From the NCBI RefSeq assembly GCF_020539505.1, contig NZ_JACDXW010000006.1, positions 62,001-126,000 of the forward strand: a stretch of DNA of 64,000 bases, in the 5' to 3' direction. This DNA comes from Mesopusillimonas faecipullorum (GTDB lineage Bacteria > Pseudomonadota > Gammaproteobacteria > Burkholderiales > Burkholderiaceae_B). The translations under genes and the position numbers were made by a program. Of the stretch, positions 55,451-64,000 are shown piece after piece. The notes under the pieces are model-generated. The model was not told the origin of the DNA. It ran no database searches and saw nothing but the letters and a program-made list of their open reading frames with translations. Position 1 is the stretch's first letter. The number at the start of each line of letters is the position of its first letter.

Positions 55451-55590
55451 GGTGGGCCCGCATCAATCCACTTTTGCCCACGTGGGTTTCCTCGGCTCCG
55501 GACTTATCGGTACGATACGGCCTGAACACGTTCCAAGACAGATTCGCAGCACCCTCAACCCGCATAGCCCCGAACACGCTCACACCTCAT

Positions 55591-56556
55591 ATGAACTCAA
55601 CGTCTCTTTCTTCTCTCCCACCGAATCAGACGACGCGTGCCGAGACGCTCACCGGTCTGAGTCGACTGCTGGAGCATGTAAGGCCGCTCGGGCCTATCCG
55701 CACTGCAGTGGTACATCCGTGCGATGCGCTGAGCTTGGCCGCTGCCCTAGACGCCCGAAGCGCTAAGCTGATAGAGCCCATTCTAGTAGGGCCAGCCGAA
55801 AAAATACGTGCTGCCGCCCTTGAGGCGAAACTGGACATCAGTGATTTGCAGCTAGAAGATGCCCCGCATAGTCACGCCGCCAGCCAGCGAGCCGTAGAGT
55901 TGGTTCGTCAACGGCAAGCCCAAGCCTTGATGAAGGGCAGCCTGCACACTGACGAGTTGCTTAAGGCGGTGCTGAATCGCAGCACGGGGTTGCGCACAGA
56001 TAGGCGTTTGAGCCACTGCTTTCTAATGGAAACCCCGGCTTATCCGCGACCTTTCATCATTACCGATGCTGCCGTCAATATCTCACCCACGCTGGAGGAC
56101 AAGGCAGACATCGTACGCAATGCCATTACCTTGGCCCACGCCATAGGCGTTAAGCTGCCCAAGGTAGCTATTTTGGCAGCCGTAGAAACCGTCAATGCCA
56201 ACATGCCCGCTACGCTTGATGCGGCGGCATTATGCAAGATGGCCGATCGAGGCCAAATTAAAGGGGCTCTGTTGGACGGCCCCCTTGCCTTTGATAATGC
56301 TGTTTCGCCCGAGGCTGCGCAAATCAAAGGCATCATCTCGCAGGTGGCGGGACAAGCCGACATTCTGGTCGTACCCGACCTGGAAAGCGGCAATATGTTA
56401 GCCAAGCAGTTTGAGTTCATGGGGCAAGCCGACAGTGCAGGGATTGTGATGGGTGCCCAAGTGCCAATCATGCTAACCAGTCGTGCCGACGGACGTAAGA
56501 CACGCTTGGCCTCCTGCGCCCTGGCTGTGTTACTGACACATAAACGCTCATCATGA
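55591..56556 (+). CDS. Phosphate acetyl/butyryltransferase
   Basis: The 321-residue protein belongs to the PTA_PTB family (KGSLHTDELLKAVLNRSTGL, RRLSHCFLMETPAYPRPFII, KADIVRNAITLAHAIG, GADRGQ-like DRGQIKGALLDGPLAFDNAV). It exchanges acyl-CoA and phosphate for acyl phosphate. It is the short, Ptb-like form without the extra MaoC hydratase domain found in longer homologues. It overlaps acetate kinase by 4 bases (ATGA), so the pair makes acyl phosphate and then ATP. The start is the ATG at 55591. Confidence 0.9.
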   Translation: MNSTSLSSLPPNQTTRAETLTGLSRLLEHVRPLGPIRTAVVHPCDALSLAAALDARSAKLIEPILVGPAEKIRAAALEAKLDISDLQLEDAPHSHAASQRAVELVRQRQAQALMKGSLHTDELLKAVLNRSTGLRTDRRLSHCFLMETPAYPRPFIITDAAVNISPTLEDKADIVRNAITLAHAIGVKLPKVAILAAVETVNANMPATLDAAALCKMADRGQIKGALLDGPLAFDNAVSPEAAQIKGIISQVAGQADILVVPDLESGNMLAKQFEFMGQADSAGIVMGAQVPIMLTSRADGRKTRLASCALAVLLTHKRSS

Positions 56557-57803
56557 CTGTTACTTTTTATACCCGTAGCGGGCCCATCGCCAAACCCGCT
56601 CTGCACGACCGTTACCAAACACGCGGCGAGCTTATTCTTGTCCTGAATTGCGGCTCCTCCAGCATCAAGTTTGCCCTCTTCGACCAACTAAACTTGTTGG
56701 CCGAGCCGGTATGGAACGGCAAAGTTCAGGGCATAGGGGGGCCGAAGCCAGACTTCGGTGAGACCGGGATCACGCCCTACCCCATCACACTCGATGCCGA
56801 ATACCCCTATCGCGGCGCACTGCAGTGCATACGCGAACGCGTACTGGCCAGGCTAGAAGGGCGCAGCATTGGCGTCATCGTTCATCGCGTCGTCCATGGG
56901 GGCAACAAATACTTCGAACCGGTGCGAGTCAGCGCCGACGTTGTGGCCGACCTTCGCAGCTATATTCCATTGGCTCCCTTGCATCAGCCTTTTGCTTTGG
57001 AAGCCATGGAAATCCTTTTAAGCGAAAGCCCGACGCTGCCGCAGGTTGCCTGCTTTGACACGGCCTTTCATCGTCATCTGCCTGATGTGGAACAGCGTTT
57101 GCCCCTGCCCCGCGTACTATGCAACGACACAGGGCTACGACGTTATGGCTTTCATGGTTTGTCTTATGCGTACATGGCCGTCGCGCTGGCGCAACGTCAC
57201 GGCGACCTGGCGCGCGGACGCACCATCGTTGCACACTTGGGCAGCGGAGCCAGTCTTTGTGCCCTCAAGAACCTAAGCAGTGTCGCCACCACCATGGGGT
57301 TCTCTGCCTTGGAGGGGCTCATGATGGGCACGCGCACCGGCTCTATAGACCCGGGTGTACTGCTTTACCTGATGCAAGTTCGATCCTGCTCACCTGAGCA
57401 GGTGGCTCACATGCTGTATCACGAGTCAGGCCTTTTAGGTGTTTCCCAGCGCTCCGCAGAACCCCGAGTTCTACTGGCCTGCGAAGATCAGGACGAGCAC
57501 GCGGCGCAGGCATTGGCGCTTTATGTTCGTCGTATTGTGCGCGAAATCGGTGCGCTGGCAGCAGTACTGGGTGGTTTGGATTTACTGGTATTCACCGCAG
57601 GGGTAGGTGAACACTTGCCCGAAATCCGGCGCCGGGTATGCGAGGCGTTGGAAGGGCTGTTAGGCATCCAACTGAACTCGCAAGCGAATCAAGACAACGC
57701 ACCGCTCATTTCCTCGGTCGACAGCGCCGTAGTGGTCGGCGTCGAGCCTACCAATGAAGAATGGATGGCCGCTTGCCAAGCCCAAAACTTATTGGCGAAC
57801 TGA
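56553..57803 (+). CDS. ackA: Acetate kinase
   Basis: The 416-residue kinase has LVLNCGSSSIKFALFDQ, VIVHRVVHGGNKYFEPV, ACFDTAFHRHLPDV, RRYGFHGLSYAYM and TAGVGEHLPEIRRRVCE. It converts acyl phosphate and ADP to carboxylate and ATP. The usual N-terminal VxNAGSSS reads VLNCGSSS. About 25 residues precede the family start, giving a short N-terminal extension. It is coupled to the phosphotransacylase gene. Confidence 0.95.
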   Translation: MTVTFYTRSGPIAKPALHDRYQTRGELILVLNCGSSSIKFALFDQLNLLAEPVWNGKVQGIGGPKPDFGETGITPYPITLDAEYPYRGALQCIRERVLARLEGRSIGVIVHRVVHGGNKYFEPVRVSADVVADLRSYIPLAPLHQPFALEAMEILLSESPTLPQVACFDTAFHRHLPDVEQRLPLPRVLCNDTGLRRYGFHGLSYAYMAVALAQRHGDLARGRTIVAHLGSGASLCALKNLSSVATTMGFSALEGLMMGTRTGSIDPGVLLYLMQVRSCSPEQVAHMLYHESGLLGVSQRSAEPRVLLACEDQDEHAAQALALYVRRIVREIGALAAVLGGLDLLVFTAGVGEHLPEIRRRVCEALEGLLGIQLNSQANQDNAPLISSVDSAVVVGVEPTNEEWMAACQAQNLLAN

Positions 57804-57835
57804 CCTTTCCCTCGTCCCCTCTCAGGTATTCATCC

Positions 57836-58387
57836 ATGGAAGATACAAAAAAACCACAGTCCATCGAGCTTTATTTGGAAGACGATGAACAGACGCAAGC
57901 ATTGGCAGAACAGTTCGCCGCGCTCATGGGTCCCGAGCGCGGAGCCCACGCAGGCGGGCGTATACACCTGAAAGGTGACCTGGGTGCGGGCAAAACCACC
58001 TTCGCTCGCGCACTGCTTAGGGCATGCGGTGTAACAGGCAGAATCAAGAGCCCTAGCTACGCCCTGCTTGAAAGCTATAAAGTTTCTAACTTATACTTCT
58101 ATCATCTTGATTTTTATAGATTTAGCAAAGCCCAAGATTGGGAGGACGCTGGATTCCGGGATATCCTGCAAAAACAGGCGGTTGTACTCATCGAATGGCC
58201 GGAACAAGCGGGCACGCAATTGCCTTCGCCCGATATCGAGTTGACCCTGATTCATGCAGACGCCGGACGACAGGCACAACTTGTCGCCTATAGCGAAAAA
58301 GGACGAACATGGCTGACTTCCCTGATACTTCCGCTTCCCCGCAGCGCCCGGGACGCCGCCGGCTGCTTGCCGCCACCACGCTCCTGA
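57836..58387 (+). CDS. tsaE: tRNA N6-threonylcarbamoyladenosine ATPase TsaE
   Basis: The 183-residue protein has Walker A LKGDLGAGKTTFARALLRAC, SPSYALLESY and YHLDFYRF. With TsaB, TsaC and TsaD it makes t6A37 in ANN-decoding tRNAs. The C-terminal 25 residues are encoded in the 79 bases that overlap amiC in another frame, so the last part may not be functionally conserved. It follows ackA by 32 bases. Confidence 0.93.
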   Translation: MEDTKKPQSIELYLEDDEQTQALAEQFAALMGPERGAHAGGRIHLKGDLGAGKTTFARALLRACGVTGRIKSPSYALLESYKVSNLYFYHLDFYRFSKAQDWEDAGFRDILQKQAVVLIEWPEQAGTQLPSPDIELTLIHADAGRQAQLVAYSEKGRTWLTSLILPLPRSARDAAGCLPPPRS

Positions 58388-59688
58388 CCTTGCCCGTGCT
58401 GCCACGCCTAGCGCATGCAGCGACCATATTGGCTGTACGCACGTGGCCGGCAGACGAATACACACGCGTCACGCTGGAATTGGATTCCGAGCTTAAGGCT
58501 GAGCATTTCACGCTGGACAACCCTCACAGGCTGGTCGTTGACATAGACGGCCTGACGATGACACGCGCCATCAATGATCTGGTTTCCAAGATCCGGCCGA
58601 ATGATCCGTACATAGCAACCGTGCGCGTCGCACAGAATCGCCCCGACGTACTACGCTTGGTGTTCGATCTGAAGCAGCCCATCGCCCCGCAACTTTTCAC
58701 CCTGAAGCCTATTGGCGAATACCAGTATCGGCTGGTACTTGACCTGTACCCCAAGGTTGCGCAGGACCCTTTGCTTGCCATCATGCAGTCTTCCCAGGAC
58801 AACGACCCGTTGGCCGAGGTACTGGAAGACCTTGCTCGCAATACGCCGCAAGACAGCGCCCCTGTACCCCTAGAGCCCGGTCAACAAGCGCCGCGCGCCA
58901 TTGCAAGACAGCCTCGAGAGACCCCTGCGGCACCGCCGGTCGCCCAGCCTTCCGCGCCTGCGGCTCCCGCACCTTCAGGTCGGCGGCGGCCATTGCTTAT
59001 CGCCCTCGACCCTGGCCACGGCGGTGAAGACCCTGGTGCCATAGGCCCTGCCGGCACCCGCGAGAAAGATGTTGTGCTTGCAATTGCCAAAAAGCTGCAA
59101 CGTCTGATAGATGCTCAGCCCAATATGCGTGCCTATCTGACTCGGGACAAAGACTACTTCGTCCCGCTGCACGTGCGCGTGCAGAAGGCGCGGCGCGTCA
59201 AAGCCGATTTGTTCATCTCGATTCACGCAGATGCCTGGATCAAACCCTCGGCACGGGGTTCGTCCATTTACGCGTTGTCCCAGAACGGCGCCACCAGTAC
59301 CGCCGCCCGTTGGCTCGCACAACAGGAAAACAATGCTGACTTGATCGGTGGCCTTAACCTGGGCGACCACAACAAGCAGGTGGCGCAGCTATTGCTCGAT
59401 CTTTCCACTACCGCCCAGATTACCGACTCCATGCGTGTAGGCGGCCAGATTCTGAGCGAATTGGGCCGCATCCACCGCTTGCACAAGTCCAAAGTTGAAC
59501 GAGCGGGCTTCGCCGTGTTGAAAGCGCCGGACATTCCCTCCATACTGATAGAAACCGCCTTCATCAGTAACCCTGAGGAAGAACGCCTGCTGCGCAGCCC
59601 GGCTCACCAAGACAAGCTTGCCAGGGCTCTGCTGACCGGCATTACAGGCTATTTCGCCGCCAGCCCCACACTGGCCCAACGCAGCTGA
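58309..59688 (+). CDS. amiC: N-acetylmuramoyl-L-alanine amidase
   Basis: The 459-residue protein has a Tat signal (RPGRRRLLAATTLLTLP, cut near LAHA), an N-terminal AMIN domain (about 45-140), a proline-rich linker and a C-terminal Amidase_3 domain. The latter has IALDPGHGGEDPGAIGPAGT, LFISIHADAW and ILIETAFISNPEEE. It splits septal peptidoglycan during daughter-cell separation in the periplasm. Its start lies inside the end of tsaE. Confidence 0.95.
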   Translation: MADFPDTSASPQRPGRRRLLAATTLLTLPVLPRLAHAATILAVRTWPADEYTRVTLELDSELKAEHFTLDNPHRLVVDIDGLTMTRAINDLVSKIRPNDPYIATVRVAQNRPDVLRLVFDLKQPIAPQLFTLKPIGEYQYRLVLDLYPKVAQDPLLAIMQSSQDNDPLAEVLEDLARNTPQDSAPVPLEPGQQAPRAIARQPRETPAAPPVAQPSAPAAPAPSGRRRPLLIALDPGHGGEDPGAIGPAGTREKDVVLAIAKKLQRLIDAQPNMRAYLTRDKDYFVPLHVRVQKARRVKADLFISIHADAWIKPSARGSSIYALSQNGATSTAARWLAQQENNADLIGGLNLGDHNKQVAQLLLDLSTTAQITDSMRVGGQILSELGRIHRLHKSKVERAGFAVLKAPDIPSILIETAFISNPEEERLLRSPAHQDKLARALLTGITGYFAASPTLAQRS

Positions 59689-59691
59689 TTC

Positions 59692-60309
59692 ATGCATTTT
59701 GACGATACCTCTGTTCCTCTTAGCACCACACTTAGCCAAGCCATCGATGGCATAAAGGGCGAAACCGTCACCCTGCGGCAGCTGATGGCCGCCATAGGCG
59801 AACAGGGTTTGCTGATGTTATGCGCCATTGCCACCCTGCCCTTCTTGATCCCGGTTTCCATTCCCGGGGTCTCTACGGTATTTGGCGCGGCAATCGTACT
59901 GCTGTCGGTTGCCATCACACTGAATCGCATGCCTTGGCTGCCCCAGCGCATACTCGACCGGCAGCTGGAAACCGCCAAGCTCGTGCCGGCATTGCATAAA
60001 GGCGTGCGCATCGTCTCACGCATAGATGCCTGGGTTCGACCACGCGCGCCGGGTTTAACCTCGGGGTATATGCTGCGCCTGAACGGCCTGACACTGATTT
60101 TTGGCGGCGTCTTGCTGATGGCGCCTTTCGGCTTCGTCCCGCTCTCTAATACAGCCCCTGCCATAGGTATCTTGTTTCTTACCATAGGCATGCTGCAACG
60201 TGATGGTCTCTTTGTCGCTTTAGGCTATTTGGCAACGCTGCTCACCGTGATTTATTTCTCCGTGTTGATTTACGGGGCTTGGCACGCTGGCGCTGCTCTC
60301 CTAAGTTGA
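59692..60309 (+). CDS. ExoD-family membrane protein
   Basis: The 205-residue protein matches the exopolysaccharide synthesis ExoD family: [57 protein letters not shown], and several C-terminal helices. The biochemical role is unknown; in Rhizobium exoD affects exopolysaccharide and alkaline tolerance. It lies 3 bases after amiC and 10 bases before mutL. Confidence 0.85.
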   Translation: MHFDDTSVPLSTTLSQAIDGIKGETVTLRQLMAAIGEQGLLMLCAIATLPFLIPVSIPGVSTVFGAAIVLLSVAITLNRMPWLPQRILDRQLETAKLVPALHKGVRIVSRIDAWVRPRAPGLTSGYMLRLNGLTLIFGGVLLMAPFGFVPLSNTAPAIGILFLTIGMLQRDGLFVALGYLATLLTVIYFSVLIYGAWHAGAALLS

Positions 60310-60319
60310 CCCCCCGACC

Positions 60320-62158
60320 ATGTCTACCCGCCGTCCCATTGCCCCATTACCAGACTTGCTCGTCAGCCAGATCGCTGCCGGCGAAGTCGTGGAACGACCT
60401 GCCTCTGTGCTCAAAGAACTGGTGGAAAACGCCATTGATGCGCAAGCCGGCGCCCTGGAAATCCGCCTGGAGAAAGGCGGAATTCAACGCATTCTGGTCA
60501 GCGACGATGGCGGTGGCATTCCCCGCGACGAATTACCCTTGGCCTTGACTCGCCACGCCACCAGCAAGATCCGCAATTTGGATGAGCTGGAAGCAGTGGC
60601 TTCCATGGGTTTTCGCGGCGAGGCACTAGCCGCGATCTCATCGGTCGCACAAGTCACGCTCTCATCGCGCACCGCTCAAGACGAACATGCGTGGCAGATT
60701 GACGGCCCTGCTGCGCCAGCCCAACCCGCCTCCGGAAGCTACGGTACCTCGGTAGACGTTCGCCAACTGTTCAGCCAAGTCCCGGCCAGGCGCAAATTTC
60801 TGCGTGCAGAACAAACTGAATACGCACACTGCCTGGAGACCCTGCAGCGCATTGCCTTGGCGCATCCTCATATCGCCTTCCGACTGTTTCATAACGACAG
60901 GCCACAGCGTCAATGGCGCGCCACCCACAGCACGCAACGCATCGTCGACGTGCTGGGCGAAGAATTCTGCGAACAAAGTCTGCCCATAGAGGTTCAGCAT
61001 GGTCTGATATCGCTGCAGGGCCGCATCATTCGCCCGACTGCCGCTCGGCCACGTGACGATAGGCAGTACTTGTATGTGAACGGCCGCTACGTTAAAGATC
61101 GAAGCGTTGCCCACGCCATCCGTCAGGCCTATGCCGACGTACTCCATGGCGACCGTCAGCCTGCGTACGTGCTGTTCCTGGAAGTGGATCCGGCCACCGT
61201 GGACGTCAACGTGCATCCCGCCAAGCATGAAATTCGCCTGCGAGACGGCGGTGCGGTGTATCGCTTCGTGCTGCACGCACTGCAACAAGCTTTGGCCCAG
61301 TCGACATCCGCAGGCGCTACTTCAGCCTCCATAGACCCCTCGCAGCATTCGGCTCCGGGGTTCCCCTCGGCACCCGCGACAAGCGCGCCCCCTCTCCCGG
61401 TGCCGTCTGCGCCAGCCGGCACGGATTTTCCCGCCTATCGCAGTCAGGCCTCCATGCCGCTGCACACGCCCAGGCCATCAGGTGACTGGAAGCAACTGTA
61501 TCAGCCACTTGAAACACCGGTTTCAAGCGCTTTGACAAGCGTAGAGCCTCGCCCAATTCCCAGCAGCGACGATGCTTTCCCGCTAGGCATGGCGCTGGGG
61601 CAATTACATGGCATTTACATCCTGGCGCAGAATCGCCAAGGGCTGATCTTGGTAGATATGCATGCCGCGCACGAACGCATCATGTATGAACGCCTCAAAG
61701 AGGCCATGAATAGTCGCGAATTACCACGCCAAGAACTTTTAGTGCCGGTGGTCTTCAATGCCAGCGAAAAAGAAGTCGCTTTAGTTGAAGAGCATGCCGA
61801 CACCCTGGAGGCTTTAGGCCTGTCCTTGCGCCCTGCTGGTCCGGCATCGCTGGCCGTGAGAGCCGTACCTGCCTTACTGGCACAGGGCGACATCGAGGCT
61901 TTGGCGCACGCCGTGCTGTCCGACTTGGATCGCGTGGGAAGCTCTCTGTTACTAGAGAACAACCGCAACGAGTTACTGGCCACCATGGCGTGCCACAGCG
62001 CTGTGCGCGCCAATCGGCGCCTCACCCTGGAAGAAATGAACGCGCTGTTGCGCCAAATGGAAAACACACCTCGGGCAGACCAGTGCAATCATGGTCGTCC
62101 CACGTGGTTCCAATGGACATTGAACGATCTGGACAAATGTTTTTTGCGCGGCCAATGA
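60320..62158 (+). CDS. mutL: DNA mismatch repair protein MutL
   Basis: The 612-residue protein has the GHKL ATPase motifs [31 protein letters not shown] and [16 protein letters not shown] proline-rich linker (about 330-400) leads to the C-terminal dimer domain. That domain has [12 protein letters not shown], close to the endonuclease motif DQHAx2Ex4E, plus MACHSAVRA and CNHGRPT. So it is predicted to nick DNA, unlike E. coli MutL. Its stop overlaps the miaA start. Confidence 0.96.
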   Translation: MSTRRPIAPLPDLLVSQIAAGEVVERPASVLKELVENAIDAQAGALEIRLEKGGIQRILVSDDGGGIPRDELPLALTRHATSKIRNLDELEAVASMGFRGEALAAISSVAQVTLSSRTAQDEHAWQIDGPAAPAQPASGSYGTSVDVRQLFSQVPARRKFLRAEQTEYAHCLETLQRIALAHPHIAFRLFHNDRPQRQWRATHSTQRIVDVLGEEFCEQSLPIEVQHGLISLQGRIIRPTAARPRDDRQYLYVNGRYVKDRSVAHAIRQAYADVLHGDRQPAYVLFLEVDPATVDVNVHPAKHEIRLRDGGAVYRFVLHALQQALAQSTSAGATSASIDPSQHSAPGFPSAPATSAPPLPVPSAPAGTDFPAYRSQASMPLHTPRPSGDWKQLYQPLETPVSSALTSVEPRPIPSSDDAFPLGMALGQLHGIYILAQNRQGLILVDMHAAHERIMYERLKEAMNSRELPRQELLVPVVFNASEKEVALVEEHADTLEALGLSLRPAGPASLAVRAVPALLAQGDIEALAHAVLSDLDRVGSSLLLENNRNELLATMACHSAVRANRRLTLEEMNALLRQMENTPRADQCNHGRPTWFQWTLNDLDKCFLRGQ

Positions 62159-63099
62159 AAACCCCCATTCTTTGCTTGGCGGGGCCCACCGCTTCCGGTA
62201 AAAGCGCCACCACTTTGGCCTTGGCTGCACGCACACAGATAGAAGTGATTGCGGTGGACTCAGCCACCATCTACCGCCAGATGGACATAGGCACTGCCAA
62301 GCCCAGCCAGGAGGAGCGCGAACGCATTCCGCACCACCTCATCGACATCCTCGATCCCTCCGACACTTATTCGGTCGCAGAGTTCGTGACCGATGCCGAA
62401 CGCATCATCGCTGACATTCTGACTCGCGGGCACTTACCCGTGTTGTGCGGTGGCACCATGATGTACTTCAAGGCGCTACGCGACGGGCTCGCAGATTTAC
62501 CTCAGGCCGACCTTGAAACACGAGAGCGCATCGCGCAGCAGGCGCACGAGCAGGGCTGGCCGGCCATGCATCAAGAACTGATGCGCGTAGACCCTGCCAC
62601 GGCTTCCAGGCTAGCGCCGCATGACAGCCAACGCCTGCAGCGCGCGCTTGAAATCTACCGGGTGTCAGGCGTCCCGATGTCACAATGGCTGGCCCAACAA
62701 CAGGCGGCACGGGTCGATGCAGCTTATGACTACATCACCATCAGCCTGGAACCCAGCGATCGCGCTGTGCTGCACGACCGCATTGCTCAACGCTTCATGC
62801 AGATGATGGCAGACGGATTTTTAGACGAGGTGCGGCGGCTGTATGAACGTAAAGACCTGCATGCCGGACTGCCCTCTGTACGCTGCGTAGGCTATAGGCA
62901 GCTATGGCAGCACCTGGAAGGAAAAGTTGATCTGGGAGCTGCCGTAGAGCAAGCCATTGCCGCCACGCGCCAATTGGCCAAACGCCAATTGACTTGGCTG
63001 CGCAGCCAACCCGAGCGGATTGTCGTCGACAGTTTGCAAGGGGATGCCCCCCAACAAGTCTTGCAGGAAGCCGCGCGTTGGTGGCCGGCATTGGCCTAG
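62155..63099 (+). CDS. miaA: tRNA dimethylallyltransferase
   Basis: The 314-residue enzyme has [50 protein letters not shown] and [13 protein letters not shown]. It adds a dimethylallyl group to A37 of tRNAs that read UNN codons. The start (62155) overlaps the mutL stop in ATGA. A long hairpin follows its stop. Confidence 0.96.
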   Translation: MKTPILCLAGPTASGKSATTLALAARTQIEVIAVDSATIYRQMDIGTAKPSQEERERIPHHLIDILDPSDTYSVAEFVTDAERIIADILTRGHLPVLCGGTMMYFKALRDGLADLPQADLETRERIAQQAHEQGWPAMHQELMRVDPATASRLAPHDSQRLQRALEIYRVSGVPMSQWLAQQQAARVDAAYDYITISLEPSDRAVLHDRIAQRFMQMMADGFLDEVRRLYERKDLHAGLPSVRCVGYRQLWQHLEGKVDLGAAVEQAIAATRQLAKRQLTWLRSQPERIVVDSLQGDAPQQVLQEAARWWPALA

Positions 63100-63114
63100 G
63101 AGGCCTTAAAGCAA

Positions 63115-63161
63115 AGTGCCCATTAGCATTGCCAAATACTGTGGCAATGCTAATGGGCACT
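63115..63161. terminator. Exceptionally long perfect hairpin between miaA and purM
   Basis: AGTGCCCATTAGCATTGCCA (63115-63134) and its exact complement (63142-63161) form 20-base arms around a 7-base loop. It lies between convergent genes. No long T-run follows, although the minus side has TTGCTTT. A bidirectional terminator or end-protecting element is likely. Confidence 0.75.
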
Positions 63162-63179
63162 TACGTACCTTAAGAAAAT

Positions 63180-64000
63180 TTAAACGACGTCTACCTGAGC
63201 AGCCTGCTCGTCTGGGCGCTCGACGATTTCGCCAAGCTGATAGACCGTTTCACCCTGCGCTTTCAGCGTTTGAGCAATGGCATCGGCCTGATCGGCAGCC
63301 ACAACCACCACCATCCCAATGCCGCAGTTGAACACGCGGTGCATCTCGGCATCGGCAACACCGCCGCTTTGTTGCAACCAGGCGAATAATGGCGGCAGGG
63401 TCCAGGAGTCGCGATGGATACGGGCTTGAACATTGCTGGGCAACACGCGCGGTACGTTATCGAGCAATCCGCCACCGGTAATATGTGCCAACCCTTTGAT
63501 GCCTCGGCCATGCGCCTTAAGCGCCGCCAACACCGATTTCACGTAAATACGTGTGGGGGCCATGACCACGTCGGACAAGACTTGGCCATGGAAATCTTGC
63601 TCGGGCTTGGCATCGACATGGGCAAGAATCTTGCGCAGCAAGGAATAGCCATTGGAATGCGCACCGCTGGAAGCCAGGCCAAGCAGCACATCGCCCTCAA
63701 CAATGGATTTGCCGTCGATCAGCTCGGATTTTTCGGCAACGCCTACCGCGAAACCTGCCAAGTCATATTCGCCCTCGGGATACATGCCAGGCATTTCCGC
63801 GGTTTCACCGCCTATCAAGGCGCAGCCCGAGAGCTCGCAGCCTTTGGCGATGCCACCCACGACCTGGGCCGCAGTTTCTACCGACAATTTACCGCAGGCA
63901 AAATAATCGAGAAAAAACAAGGGCTCGGCCCCTTGCACCAGGATGTCGTTGACGCTCATGGCCACGAGGTCTATGCCCACGGTGTCATGACGTTGCCAAT
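63180..64000 (-). CDS. purM: Phosphoribosylformylglycinamidine cyclo-ligase, 5' end outside window
   Basis: The frame runs off the right edge; about 273 C-terminal residues are present of roughly 350. Seen motifs are [64 protein letters not shown] and [18 protein letters not shown]. PurM closes the imidazole ring in purine synthesis. The ATG at 63980 is internal, as the conserved WQRHDT lies upstream of it. Confidence 0.96.
   Translation of the reverse strand, partial: WQRHDTVGIDLVAMSVNDILVQGAEPLFFLDYFACGKLSVETAAQVVGGIAKGCELSGCALIGGETAEMPGMYPEGEYDLAGFAVGVAEKSELIDGKSIVEGDVLLGLASSGAHSNGYSLLRKILAHVDAKPEQDFHGQVLSDVVMAPTRIYVKSVLAALKAHGRGIKGLAHITGGGLLDNVPRVLPSNVQARIHRDSWTLPPLFAWLQQSGGVADAEMHRVFNCGIGMVVVVAADQADAIAQTLKAQGETVYQLGEIVERPDEQAAQVDVV

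Overview
The window looks like chromosomal sequence of a betaproteobacterium of the order Burkholderiales, most likely family Alcaligenaceae (Bordetella/Pusillimonas-like). I infer this from moderately GC-rich codon use, conserved housekeeping blocks (rlmE-ftsH-folP-glmM; cysS-alkA-accA-tilS-lysC-greA; tsaE-amiC-exoD-mutL-miaA), an ornithine-lipid acyltransferase gene, and many HAAT-type (branched-chain amino acid family) ABC importers next to catabolic oxidoreductases. I see no rRNA, CRISPR array, insertion sequence or prophage. The one tRNA is tRNA-Pro(UGG).

Layout. 1-5.2 kb: a nicotinate-dehydrogenase-like molybdenum hydroxylase locus. A truncated Mo-binding subunit on the minus strand faces a 2Fe-2S subunit and an unusual fusion of a reduced Mo-hydroxylase-like region, a membrane anchor and a triheme cytochrome c. 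5.2-9.9 kb: HAAT importer 1, with fused LivH-LivM permeases. 10.2-13.0 kb: MarR regulator, GlcG/HbpS-like protein, an ABC ATPase lacking its catalytic glutamate, and an RlmN-like radical SAM methylase. 13.0-14.05 kb: HigBA-like toxin-antitoxin pair and tRNA-Pro. 14.1-21.9 kb: phosphate block (pstSCAB, ppk, divergent ppx) with a Pho-box-like array before pstS. 22-28.8 kb: olsB, glmM, folP, ftsH, rlmE, yhbY, greA. 29.1-34.6 kb: lysC, tilS, accA, alkA, cysS. 34.7-42 kb: TPR protein, cyclophilin, lpxH, uppP, TerC-CorC fusion, suhB, trmJ, MscS channel. 42.1-45.0 kb: membrane GGDEF-EAL protein with a degenerate GGDEF motif. 45.1-54.2 kb: second catabolic island, with HAAT importer 2, VanB-like reductase, VanA-like Rieske oxygenase, MarR regulator and MFS transporter. 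54.2-57.8 kb: HIT protein, TetR regulator, phosphotransacylase and acetate kinase. 57.8-64 kb: tsaE, amiC, exoD, mutL, miaA, and purM cut by the window end.

How the parts fit. The two accessory islands share a plan: MarR regulator, redox enzyme for a ring compound, and a five-protein HAAT importer that probably brings in the substrate or a relative. Palindromes in their control regions are good operator candidates, notably two copies of TCAG-N4-CTGAAT before the Rieske oxygenase gene. A repeated theme is a strong hairpin without a U-tract between a gene whose product is needed in excess (binding protein or oxygenase) and the membrane or reductase genes that follow. It occurs in pst, both HAAT operons and the oxygenase-reductase pair, and suggests mRNA processing or stability control of stoichiometry.

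The observations I rate highest are the pseudo-Mo-hydroxylase/triheme cytochrome fusion, the terminator-like hairpin in the greA leader (an architecture like the E. coli GraL leader), the MarR operator array before the Rieske island, the glutamate-less ABC ATPase, and the degenerate GGDEF domain. I found no system that I can call new with confidence.
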